From contig NZ_AJZD02000003.1 in NCBI RefSeq assembly GCF_000272105.2, forward strand, positions 1 through 64,000: DNA of 64,000 nt, in the 5' to 3' direction. The DNA comes from Vibrio splendidus 12E03. Its GTDB lineage: Bacteria; Pseudomonadota; Gammaproteobacteria; Enterobacterales; Vibrionaceae. The stretch's first letter is position 1. Every line of letters begins with the position of its first letter. Both the position numbers and the translations under genes were made by a program. A model generated the notes under the pieces. The model was not told where the DNA came from. It saw only the letters and a program-made list of their open reading frames with translations, and ran no database searches. This document shows positions 47,657-55,871 of this stretch, one piece after another.

Positions 47657-49213
47657 ATGGCTATTCAAAAAAGCATGCTAGCTTTGGCTGTGCTCGGGGG
47701 ATCTTTAACCCTAATCAACAGTACTGCGGTTTACGCATCCCTAGGTATCACACCACCAGCGAACGAAGAAGTTTGGATCACCACCGATGCGGACGCACAG
47801 CATATAATGACTCAGCATGGCGCAACGGTTTACCCAAGCGTGACGGGAAACAAGCATTCCATCGTCGCGAAAATCAACCAGAAAGAGCTGGCTAAACTAT
47901 CCAGCCACATGCATGAAGAAACTCACCGTTGTGGTGGCTACATGGTGCACGAAGACAAAGCAAGTGCACTCAAAGCGGCAGCTATGCCACTGACCATGAG
48001 CAGCTTCGAAAAGCCAGTGATCAGCCATCAAGACACAGTGAACGATCTACTCGCTCAGGTCGAGCCGAACAACATGGTCACGACCATCGAAAATCTAACC
48101 AACTTCACCAACCGTTTTTATACTACTTCTACTGGTGTCGCTGCTTCGGATTGGCTTTTAGAGCGCTGGAAAACCGAAATTCAAGATGTGCCGTATGCGT
48201 CTGCACGCCAAATCGCGCATGCTGAATATCCGCAAAAATCCGTTGAAGTGACACTGCTTGGTGCTAAATATCCTGAAGAGATCGTGGTGGTTGGCGGCCA
48301 TCTTGATTCAACGGTAGGTTCTTGGACAAGCGAAGGCACAATCTCACCGGGAGCTGATGATGATGCGTCTGGCATTGCTACGGTAACAGAGTCGCTTCGC
48401 CTGATGATCGCCAGTGGTATTCAGCCAGACAAGACCATCAAGTTTTATGGTTATGCGGCAGAAGAAGTGGGCCTACGTGGTTCTCAAGATGTCGCCAACG
48501 CTTTAAGAGATGAGCAAGCCAACGTTGTGTCCGTATTGCAATTAGACATGACCAACTACAACGGTTCTGCGCACGATATCACCTTCATCACGGACTACAC
48601 CGACAGCAACCTCACCGCCTACTTAAGCGAGCTGATCGACACTTACGCGAGCGACATCAGTTACGGTTTTGATGATTGCGGCTATGCCTGTTCTGATCAC
48701 GCCTCTTGGCACAATGTTGGCTACCCAGCAGCCATGCCATTCGAGAGCATGTTCAATGATTACAACCCAAGTATCCATACAGAGCACGACACGCTTGAAA
48801 ACTCAGATCCAACGGCGACACACGCGACCAAGTTCGCTAAGTTGGCAATTGCTTACCTAGTAGAAACCAGCCTTGATTCGCCTGTTGCAGGTCTTAAAGA
48901 GCTGCAAAATGACGTGCCTGTTGAAGGACTTACTGCAGGATATGGTGAAGAGCAATTCTTCACATTTACGACGGAAAGTGCAGGTCAATTAACCGTAACC
49001 TTGACCGGCCCTCGTAGTGGCGATGCCGACTTGTATGTGAAACACAACGGTACCGTATCGAAAGCGAACTACGACTGCCGTCCATACCAGAACAGCAGCA
49101 ACGAACAGTGTGTATTGAACGAACCTGCGGGTGAATTCAACATCATGGTGCGCGGTTACCGTAACTTTAGTGATGTCACTATCGTCGCTAACTTCGTCCC
49201 TGATTGGCTGTAA
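47657..49213 (+). CDS. Secreted M28 leucyl aminopeptidase
   Basis: A 518-residue zinc aminopeptidase related to V. proteolyticus leucine aminopeptidase. It has a signal peptide (about 1-27), a propeptide to about 120 and an M28 domain with His215 in GGHLDST, the GADDDASG bridging Asp, Glu269-Glu270 in AAEEVGLRG, and Asp297 in LQLDMTN. A cysteine pair in DDCGYACSDHASW matches the known disulfide. A C-terminal PPC domain (about 425-518) is present as in the M4 protease upstream. It probably digests peptides made by that protease. Confidence 0.94.
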   Translation: MAIQKSMLALAVLGGSLTLINSTAVYASLGITPPANEEVWITTDADAQHIMTQHGATVYPSVTGNKHSIVAKINQKELAKLSSHMHEETHRCGGYMVHEDKASALKAAAMPLTMSSFEKPVISHQDTVNDLLAQVEPNNMVTTIENLTNFTNRFYTTSTGVAASDWLLERWKTEIQDVPYASARQIAHAEYPQKSVEVTLLGAKYPEEIVVVGGHLDSTVGSWTSEGTISPGADDDASGIATVTESLRLMIASGIQPDKTIKFYGYAAEEVGLRGSQDVANALRDEQANVVSVLQLDMTNYNGSAHDITFITDYTDSNLTAYLSELIDTYASDISYGFDDCGYACSDHASWHNVGYPAAMPFESMFNDYNPSIHTEHDTLENSDPTATHATKFAKLAIAYLVETSLDSPVAGLKELQNDVPVEGLTAGYGEEQFFTFTTESAGQLTVTLTGPRSGDADLYVKHNGTVSKANYDCRPYQNSSNEQCVLNEPAGEFNIMVRGYRNFSDVTIVANFVPDWL

Positions 49214-49264
49214 GGTTAATCGATTGACTAACTAACGTTAATCCGAACAAAGATGGCGAAAACT

Positions 49265-49313
49265 AAAAATCCGCGAGTTCGATCCTTAATAGAATTGAGC
49301 TCGCGGATTTTTT
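49265..49313. terminator. Terminator between aminopeptidase and lhgO
   Basis: AAAATCCGCGAG / CTCGCGGATTTTTT, a perfect 11-12 bp stem with a 22-nt loop and T-tail on the plus strand; A-rich flank makes it usable on the minus strand. Confidence 0.85.
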
Positions 49314-49356
49314 ATTCTCTTTGGAGAAAAGTTCGATCAATGATCCTCAGTTATCA

Positions 49357-50571
49357 TCAAGCCGTCTTTTTCATTACCTTGCCACAAATGTATTCACCAA
49401 TCGGCATTGCAGAGGTCGCTGCTGGCGATGGCGCGTTACACACATGCAAGCTTCTTGGGCTTTCGGCAAACAGAAAATCATGAACCAAGGTACCATCCTT
49501 GAGGACCGCTTGGGCGCGAATGCCTGCTGGGTAAGGTTTGAAATCTGACACCGTAATGCTCGGGCAATATTTATTCACTAGCTTTAGATAGCCCGGTTTC
49601 CACCACGAGTTCTTAAACTCGACCAAACCGGTTTTCAGATTATTCGCAGTCACCTTCCAAAAGCCCACAAAGCTCAGCATCTGCCAAGTGTCCTTGAAAC
49701 TAAAGTTAAGCTTGCCATAACCTTCTCGCTTCCAGCCTTGAACTGCATTTGGCCCTACTGTTACGGAGCCATCAATCATGCGTGTTAAATGCACGCCCAA
49801 GAAAGGCAGTTCTGGGTCAGGGATCGGATAGATAAGGTGATTCACCACCTGGTTGTGTTTCGCGTCCAACTGATAATACTCACCACGATAAGGGACGATT
49901 TGAAAGTCGGTTTCAATGCCAAGCATGCTGGTCATTCTGTCGGCCATCAAACCAGAACAAGTGATCAAGAATCGACTGTTCAGTTGTAGAGTTTGACCAT
50001 CTACTTTGCACGTTAACTGCACTTCATCTTCTTGCTCATCCGCCATGATCACTTCTGTGCCTAAACTGAGCTTGCCACCCGCCTTAACAAACTCTTGAGC
50101 CATTACTTCGGTGACTTTTTTGTAGTCGACGATACTGGTGGTTTTGACATAAATCGCGCCCAAGCCCGTGATGTTAGGCTCGGCAAGTTTCAGTTGCGCT
50201 TGGTCCAACAAATCGACATCAATGTCGTTATCATGACAACGTTGATAGAGCGCATTCATGCGCTCGACTTCCTGCTCATTGGTCGCGACCAACAGCTTAC
50301 CGCAGTTTTCGACAGGGATATCGTGATGGCTGCAAAAGGCGATGGTGCGCTCTACGCCACGCTTACAAAAATCCGCCTTTAAACTGCCCGGAGCGTAGTA
50401 AACGCCTGCGTGAATCACACCACTGTTATGACCCGTTTGGTGCAGCGCGAAGCCACGCTCCTTTTCGACTAAAAGGATACTTTTATCAGGGTGAGCTTGC
50501 TGTAATTGCCATGCCGTCGACACACCAACAATGCCACCACCAACGATAATATAGTCGTATGTTGAGTTCAT
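49357..50571 (-). CDS. lhgO: L-2-hydroxyglutarate oxidase
   Basis: A 404-residue FAD enzyme that oxidises L-2-hydroxyglutarate to 2-oxoglutarate and feeds electrons to the membrane quinone pool. The N-terminal YDYIIVGGGIVGVSTAW nucleotide motif and HQTGHNSGVIHAGVYYAPGS block are diagnostic for LhgO. Length is usual (about 400). In E. coli the gene sits with glutarate hydroxylase; here it is the third gene after a TAXI-TRAP transporter (25 bp gap), suggesting the substrate is imported. Confidence 0.93.
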   Translation of the reverse strand: MNSTYDYIIVGGGIVGVSTAWQLQQAHPDKSILLVEKERGFALHQTGHNSGVIHAGVYYAPGSLKADFCKRGVERTIAFCSHHDIPVENCGKLLVATNEQEVERMNALYQRCHDNDIDVDLLDQAQLKLAEPNITGLGAIYVKTTSIVDYKKVTEVMAQEFVKAGGKLSLGTEVIMADEQEDEVQLTCKVDGQTLQLNSRFLITCSGLMADRMTSMLGIETDFQIVPYRGEYYQLDAKHNQVVNHLIYPIPDPELPFLGVHLTRMIDGSVTVGPNAVQGWKREGYGKLNFSFKDTWQMLSFVGFWKVTANNLKTGLVEFKNSWWKPGYLKLVNKYCPSITVSDFKPYPAGIRAQAVLKDGTLVHDFLFAESPRSLHVCNAPSPAATSAMPIGEYICGKVMKKTA

Positions 50572-50596
50572 AATATTCCTACATTCAATCCTTTAA

Positions 50597-52774
50597 TTAT
50601 AGGGAAGACGCGACAGTGTTAGACCCGGTTTGAGGTAACTTTTTTTCCTCAATTTCTGATTCCTTTTTCACTTGATTAGCATCGTATTTACGACCGCTGT
50701 AGATAAAGATGCCAACAAAAATGGCAACACATACCAAACGGATCACGACTGAAACATCAGGCCATACTAGAGCTACACCTATCGCAACCAACACTACTCG
50801 AGTAATAATATTAACTTCGCTCTCTAGATAACCTTCAATCGCCGCGATAAACGCGTAAGTACCAATAACAGCAAAGCCACCCGTGACTAAAACGGAGGTC
50901 ACATCCCAACTTACCAAGTTAGTGTAGGCAATCAACAATGGTACTAAATACAAGCCTTTGGCGATCTTCCATGCCATTAAGCCTGTTCTCATCGGGGGTG
51001 TTTTAGCAATGGTTGCAGCCGCAAATGCAGTTAAACAAACAGGCGGAGTCACGTTGCTGTCTTGCGATAACCAGAAAATAATTAAGTGAGCCGAAAGCAG
51101 TGCGAGACTGATTGCTTCTAAGCCAAGGCTCTGTTCAAGCAGAGTTTCCACAAAATCAGCAGGAACCAACGCAATCATCTCTTTCGCCGTTTCCAACGCC
51201 ATCGGTGCGTTCAATAGATCAAGCTTATCTGGCGCAGCCAACATAAAGATGGCTTTAGCTTGCTCAGGAAGCTGCCCTGACACCAACAAGTCGAGCAACT
51301 GACTTTCAGCAATCAATTTATACAAGGCAGGAGCAGACAATGTTCCCAACACAATATAAGCCGCCGTTACTGGTAACCCCATACCCAGAATCAAAGACGC
51401 CAGTGCGATCAACGCAATCATCACCAGTAACTCGCCATTCGCCCAGCTGTTGATCATCAAAGAGAAGGTGTTACCAATTCCCGTAGTGCTAATGACATTA
51501 ACAACTAGACCAATACCAACTAATAGCACAGCCGTTGTCGCCATGTTTTTTGCGCCTTGAGACAAAGCTTCAATGATCGCTTTCGGTCCCATTTTGTGAT
51601 TTTTAGAGAACCATGATGCCACCACCACAGAAAGAATCGAAATACCCGCAGCGTAAGTCGGCGTAAAACCTTGAACGAGCAAAGTCACTAACACGGCCAA
51701 TGGGATCAGGTTGTGCCAACCCGACAGCAATACCTTTAACAAAGGTTCACAGCCAGAGGTCACCTTTTGTACACCACTACGCTTCGCTTCAATACGAACG
51801 AAAAAGGCCACAGACAAAAAGTAGATAAGCGCAGGAACAAAGGAAACCGCAATAATATCGACATAAGGGATCTGCGTGTAAGAGGCCATGATGAACGCGC
51901 CCGCACCCATCACAGGTGGCATCAGCTGCCCGCCAGTAGATGCAGCCGCTTCAACACCTGCCGCGAAACGCGAAGGGAAACCTGCCTTTTGCATCAAGGG
52001 AATACTGATCACGCCCGTCGATACTGTGTTTGCTACGCTCGACCCAGAGACAGAGCCCATCAAGCCGGAGCCAATAACGGCAATGAAACCAGGGCCACCA
52101 ATCACTTTGCCCGCCGCGGCACGGGATACATCAATAATGTAGTCGCCGACACCAGATCGAACTAAAAATGCGCCAAATAGGATGAACATGAACACGAAGG
52201 TCCAACTGATTCTTGAGATCGAACCAAACATCCCTTCTGATGAATAAAAGCTTCTATAAAGTAACGTCTCAAGGCTTAAACCCGGAAAATGAAAAATACC
52301 GCTGGTCCATTGTCCCCAAAGCACTACATAACTTAAACACACTAAGATAAGCACTGGAATGAACCAGCCCATAGTGCGTCTAATCAGCTCAATGACGATG
52401 GCAATCGCCAAGATAGAGAAAAACCAATCACTGGCGATAAATTTTACGCCTCGGTCATACAACGCATCTTCGGCAAAGGGAATGTAGATAAGGCAAGCTA
52501 AAGCAGCCAAGGCAATCCCAATATCGATAGCTAATGCTATTTTGCTTTTTTTAAGCGATACATGGGCGGGATACCAAAGTGCGCAAATGATTGCGAAACC
52601 AGCGAAATGCGTCGCCGAAATCCAAAGCTCTGGCAAGGTAGATAAGGTATTAAACCAAATATGTAGGAGGGAGAGTATCACTCCCATAGTCGTTATTGCT
52701 TTGCCTACCCAAGGGAAATCTGTTCGGGTAGGCAATTCGAATTTTTTCAGTTCCTGCTGCAGCGAATCGCTCAT
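50597..52774 (-). CDS. TRAP transporter permease, fused 4TM/12TM (TAXI type)
   Basis: A 725-residue integral membrane protein in which the small DctQ-like and large DctM-like TRAP subunits are fused, as is usual for TAXI systems. The first about 170 residues hold the Q part; PALIYFLSVAFFVRIEAKRS and GMGLPVTAAYIVLG lie in the M part, where GSVSGSSVANTVSTGVISIP is a family signature. A poly-charged tail follows. I set the start at ATG 52774, with AGGAG upstream, rather than a longer frame with a Cys-rich extension. It imports an organic acid driven by Na+. Confidence 0.92.
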   Translation of the reverse strand: MSDSLQQELKKFELPTRTDFPWVGKAITTMGVILSLLHIWFNTLSTLPELWISATHFAGFAIICALWYPAHVSLKKSKIALAIDIGIALAALACLIYIPFAEDALYDRGVKFIASDWFFSILAIAIVIELIRRTMGWFIPVLILVCLSYVVLWGQWTSGIFHFPGLSLETLLYRSFYSSEGMFGSISRISWTFVFMFILFGAFLVRSGVGDYIIDVSRAAAGKVIGGPGFIAVIGSGLMGSVSGSSVANTVSTGVISIPLMQKAGFPSRFAAGVEAAASTGGQLMPPVMGAGAFIMASYTQIPYVDIIAVSFVPALIYFLSVAFFVRIEAKRSGVQKVTSGCEPLLKVLLSGWHNLIPLAVLVTLLVQGFTPTYAAGISILSVVVASWFSKNHKMGPKAIIEALSQGAKNMATTAVLLVGIGLVVNVISTTGIGNTFSLMINSWANGELLVMIALIALASLILGMGLPVTAAYIVLGTLSAPALYKLIAESQLLDLLVSGQLPEQAKAIFMLAAPDKLDLLNAPMALETAKEMIALVPADFVETLLEQSLGLEAISLALLSAHLIIFWLSQDSNVTPPVCLTAFAAATIAKTPPMRTGLMAWKIAKGLYLVPLLIAYTNLVSWDVTSVLVTGGFAVIGTYAFIAAIEGYLESEVNIITRVVLVAIGVALVWPDVSVVIRLVCVAIFVGIFIYSGRKYDANQVKKESEIEEKKLPQTGSNTVASSL

Positions 52775-52987
52775 AGAAAACTCCTGCTCTCCACAGCCAA
52801 ACGCGCAGAGAAAATCCATAAAGTAAGGTGGTGCGTTTTCACTTCAAATAATCGAACGAGTCGGAGACGGTCAAATCAGACAAAGTAGCCGAAACAGATG
52901 AAAACGCACCAAGCAATTAATTAACGCGAATATTCAGTTCACGCCAAATAGCGAGTTAAAGATAAATGGCTAATCGAATACAAAGAG

Positions 52988-54001
52988 TTAGTCGACGATC
53001 AACTCAGAAGGGATTTCTATACCCACTTCTTTATAGTAACGAGCAGCACCAGGGTGAAGCGGAACAGGAAGGCCTGCGATCCCTTTCTCAAGTGCCATTG
53101 CTTTGGTTGCTTTGTGGATACCTTGTAGGAAAGGTAGGTTTTCATAGATAGCTTTGGTCAGTTGATACACATCTTCTTCAGAAATGTCTTCACGAACCGC
53201 TAGGAAGTTAGGTTGGGCAATCGTAGTAATTGGTTTATCGACACCTGGATAAGTGTTTGCTGGGATCTCATACTTGGTCCAGATATTATAATCACCATTC
53301 GCTTGTTTGATTTGTGCATCGGTAAACGACAAGATTTGAATATCTTCACCCAGTGCTGCAAAGGCTTGCGTCACCGCACCAACAGGAACACCAGCAGGCG
53401 TGTTCATACCATCAATTGTGCCATTTTGTAATGCGCTCGCACTGCCACCGTAACCCATAAAGGCGAGTTTAAATTGTTCTGGGTCCACGGATAGGCCTTG
53501 CATGATTTGACGACCTGAGTTTTCAGTCCCAGAGTTCTTCTTACCGATAGAGAATTTCTTACCGTTTAGGTTCTCTAGATCGCTTACTGTACCTGTTTTT
53601 GCTAGATCTGAACGCACAATAAAGTGTTCTACGTTTTGCCATAACATGGAAACTGAACGCAGTTGAGTTTGTCTGCCAGATTTCTCATATGGCCCCAAAC
53701 CCTGCCAAGCCCAAGCACCATACAAACCTTGTAGAATGGCGAACTGAGCTTCGTTCTCATTCAACAACTTTACGTTCTCACCCGAGCCCGCAGAGCTGAT
53801 AGCCGCTAAAGAAAAGTGCTGCTTAGGCGCAAGCTTAACTTTACTCAATGTCGCTAAGGCCACACCTACCGGATAGTAAGTACCACCCGTTGAGGCCGTC
53901 GCTAAAATATAGCTGCGATCTTCTTCAGCTGACGCATTACTGATAAGGCCAAGAGAAGCCATTGCTATCGCTAAAGTTTTAACTAGCTTGTTGTATTTCA
54001 T
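52988..54001 (-). CDS. TAXI-family TRAP solute-binding protein
   Basis: A 337-residue periplasmic receptor. Signal peptide to about residue 25 (ISNASAEED); the TAXI signature is TASTGGTYYPVG, followed by SSAGSGENVKLLNENEAQFA. Known ligands of TAXI proteins include glutamate and 2-oxoglutarate; linkage to lhgO suggests L-2-hydroxyglutarate or 2-oxoglutarate. I use ATG 54001 (GGAG upstream) over an upstream ATG. It is first in the operon behind a sigma-54 promoter. Confidence 0.93.
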   Translation of the reverse strand: MKYNKLVKTLAIAMASLGLISNASAEEDRSYILATASTGGTYYPVGVALATLSKVKLAPKQHFSLAAISSAGSGENVKLLNENEAQFAILQGLYGAWAWQGLGPYEKSGRQTQLRSVSMLWQNVEHFIVRSDLAKTGTVSDLENLNGKKFSIGKKNSGTENSGRQIMQGLSVDPEQFKLAFMGYGGSASALQNGTIDGMNTPAGVPVGAVTQAFAALGEDIQILSFTDAQIKQANGDYNIWTKYEIPANTYPGVDKPITTIAQPNFLAVREDISEEDVYQLTKAIYENLPFLQGIHKATKAMALEKGIAGLPVPLHPGAARYYKEVGIEIPSELIVD

Positions 54002-54060
54002 TGTTACTCTCCATGTAGGGTTATTCACGTTATATTTTTGTTAACAACAATCACTAGATA

Positions 54061-54076
54061 GCAAGCACAATGCCAA
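54061..54076 (-). promoter_or_regulatory. Sigma-54 promoter of the TAXI-TRAP-lhgO operon
   Basis: The minus strand reads TTGGCATTGTGCTTGC. It has the -24 TGGCA and -12 TTGC elements with the exact spacing of the sigma-54 consensus (TGGCAC-N5-TTGC). Transcription would start near 54050, leaving a leader of about 49 nt before the TAXI ATG. A sigma-54-dependent activator is encoded next door. Confidence 0.8.
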
Positions 54077-54125
54077 TTTTTAAACTACTGTTTTTATTAT
54101 GATTTATTTTAAAAGCCACCTAAAG

Positions 54126-54143
54126 TAAGCCATTTTCTGCTTA
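54126..54143. promoter_or_regulatory. Enhancer dyad 1 for the DctD-like activator
   Basis: TAAGCCATTTTCTGCTTA: 5-bp arms TAAGC/GCTTA around eight bases. Centred about 85 bp upstream of the predicted start of transcription, the usual upstream-activator distance. Confidence 0.7.
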
Positions 54144-54159
54144 TTTCACTACTAATGAG

Positions 54160-54177
54160 TAAGCTATTTTTTGCTTA
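54160..54177. promoter_or_regulatory. Enhancer dyad 2 for the DctD-like activator
   Basis: TAAGCTATTTTTTGCTTA has the same arms, the same 8-bp spacer length and the shared ATTTT core as dyad 1, 34 bp farther upstream (centre about -119). Confidence 0.7.
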
Positions 54178-54269
54178 TCCAAAGCCGCAGTTAACATCCC
54201 CTTAAAGGTGGTCAGGTCACATCATGTTATATTTATGTGATCAATGTTTGTAAAGTGATAAATATACGA

Positions 54270-54287
54270 TGAGCCATTTATTGCTCA
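54270..54287. promoter_or_regulatory. Enhancer dyad 3 for the DctD-like activator
   Basis: TGAGCCATTTATTGCTCA has arms TGAGC/GCTCA with the same 18-bp plan. It lies near the 3' end of the activator gene, centre about -229 from the promoter. Confidence 0.6.
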
Positions 54288-54319
54288 TCAATATCCAATA
54301 AACACGACTGTCAAACCGA

Positions 54320-55663
54320 TCATTGAGAATCGACGTAGTCACTTCGATTCAACCCATAACGCACCATCTTTTGGTTCAATGTTCGACGAGGTAAATCCAA
54401 GTCTTGCATAACATCATTGATGCGTCCTTGATAACGCACTAGCGCATCATGAATCACTTTCCGTTCAAAGCTCTGCACTTGAACCGCCAACGGGATGCCT
54501 GCCGCTGTGGACTCTGTGACAGAATTAGGACGACACGCCAAAATATCACCAACGGTCAGGCTTTCATCCAGCGCAAAACGAATCGCAACATTACGCAGTT
54601 CACGCACATTGCCCGGCCATGCATACGACAACAAGGCATAGCGATCGGCTTCACTGGCCGCTCGGGTTTCGCTGTTCGCTTCTTGAGTGAAGTGTTCAAA
54701 AAGGATAAGAGCATCGTCTTCTCGTTCACTAAGGGGAGGTAAATGCAGTTGAGCAACGTTCAAACGATAGAAAAGATCTTGGCGAAAGTCAGGATGATTT
54801 AAAAGGTCGCATTTCGAAGCTGAAACTATTCTTAAATCAACATGTTGCTGTTGATTACCACCGACACGTTCAACAACATTGTCTTGTAAAGTACGTAGCA
54901 CTTTTACTTGCATCGACAACGGCATACTTTCTATTTCGTCAAGAAAGACCGTACCTTTGTCGGCAAATTCAAGCTTACCAATGCGTCGTTTAGCAGCACC
55001 AGTAAATGCCCCGGCTTCATGACCAAACAGCTCGCTTTCAAATAGATTCTCTGGAATCGCACCACAGTTTAGTGGCACAAAAGGATGAGGTTTACGCTGA
55101 CTAAATTTATGTAAACAAGAGGCAACGAGCTCTTTCCCACAGCCAGTTTCACCATAAATGATCACGTTGGTATCAATTGAAGCGACCTTTTGTATTTGTT
55201 CTCGTAATGCACACATCACTCTGCTGCGGCCAATCAGAACTTGTTCAATGCCCTTCAGGTTATCCAAATAGCTTTGACGATTTATCCTATCTTGACCACT
55301 TTGATGTTTATCTACCGCTTCCGATACCGTTTGAGACAAACGCTCTGGATCGAACGGCTTTTCTATAAAATCATACGCGCCTTGCTGTAATGCCTTAACG
55401 GCCATATCGACATCACCATGTCCGGTGATCAAGATAACAGGTACTTCTGGCACCAAATCTTTAAAGCGACTTAACAGTTCAACACCATCAATATCAGGTA
55501 AGCGCACATCGCTAATGATGGTCTGAAAATCACCTTCCACGACCGCATCTAACGCGTCTTGTCCAACCTCAAATGCGGTGACATCGAAGCCTGCCAACTG
55601 CAACCATTGGCTGGTTGCTTGACGCACAATTGCATCATCTTCAATCAAAGCAATACGTTGCAT
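54320..55663 (-). CDS. DctD-like sigma-54 response regulator
   Basis: A 447-residue NtrC-family activator: receiver (1-115) with Asp9-Asp10 and phospho-Asp52 in ISDVRLPD; AAA+ domain (about 140-375) with Walker A GETGCGKE, the sigma-54 contact loop GAFTGA, and FLDEIESMP; Fis-type helix-turn-helix (about 405-440, DVMQDLDLPRRTLNQKMVRY). I use ATG 55663 (GGAAGAG upstream); the longer frame has an unrelated 43-residue lead. Closest named relatives are DctD regulators of TRAP dicarboxylate uptake. It is divergent from its kinase and lies just upstream of its presumed sigma-54 target. Confidence 0.92.
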   Translation of the reverse strand: MQRIALIEDDAIVRQATSQWLQLAGFDVTAFEVGQDALDAVVEGDFQTIISDVRLPDIDGVELLSRFKDLVPEVPVILITGHGDVDMAVKALQQGAYDFIEKPFDPERLSQTVSEAVDKHQSGQDRINRQSYLDNLKGIEQVLIGRSRVMCALREQIQKVASIDTNVIIYGETGCGKELVASCLHKFSQRKPHPFVPLNCGAIPENLFESELFGHEAGAFTGAAKRRIGKLEFADKGTVFLDEIESMPLSMQVKVLRTLQDNVVERVGGNQQQHVDLRIVSASKCDLLNHPDFRQDLFYRLNVAQLHLPPLSEREDDALILFEHFTQEANSETRAASEADRYALLSYAWPGNVRELRNVAIRFALDESLTVGDILACRPNSVTESTAAGIPLAVQVQSFERKVIHDALVRYQGRINDVMQDLDLPRRTLNQKMVRYGLNRSDYVDSQ

Positions 55664-55871
55664 GATCTCTTCCCATCGCTTACACCTAAATAATATCGAC
55701 CACGGTATGTAAAAAAGCCGCAGACTAAAAGGAGCTAGCTCCCACTTTGAATAACACTCCTTTAACAGTTTTATAATGTTTGCTAGCTTCAATTTGTTCC
55801 AGATTCAACCTTCCATGTGGTAATAAAACGCAGCTTTTCAACTCAATAATTTAAAAAGGATTTAATCAAGA

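Noticed and set aside
52775-52819. N-terminal extension of the TRAP permease
   Set aside because: Fifteen Cys-rich residues precede an ATG with AGGAG; the shorter start is better.
55664-55792. N-terminal extension of the DctD-like regulator
   Set aside because: The extra 43 residues have no receiver similarity, while ATG 55663 has a Shine-Dalgarno and a normal receiver start.
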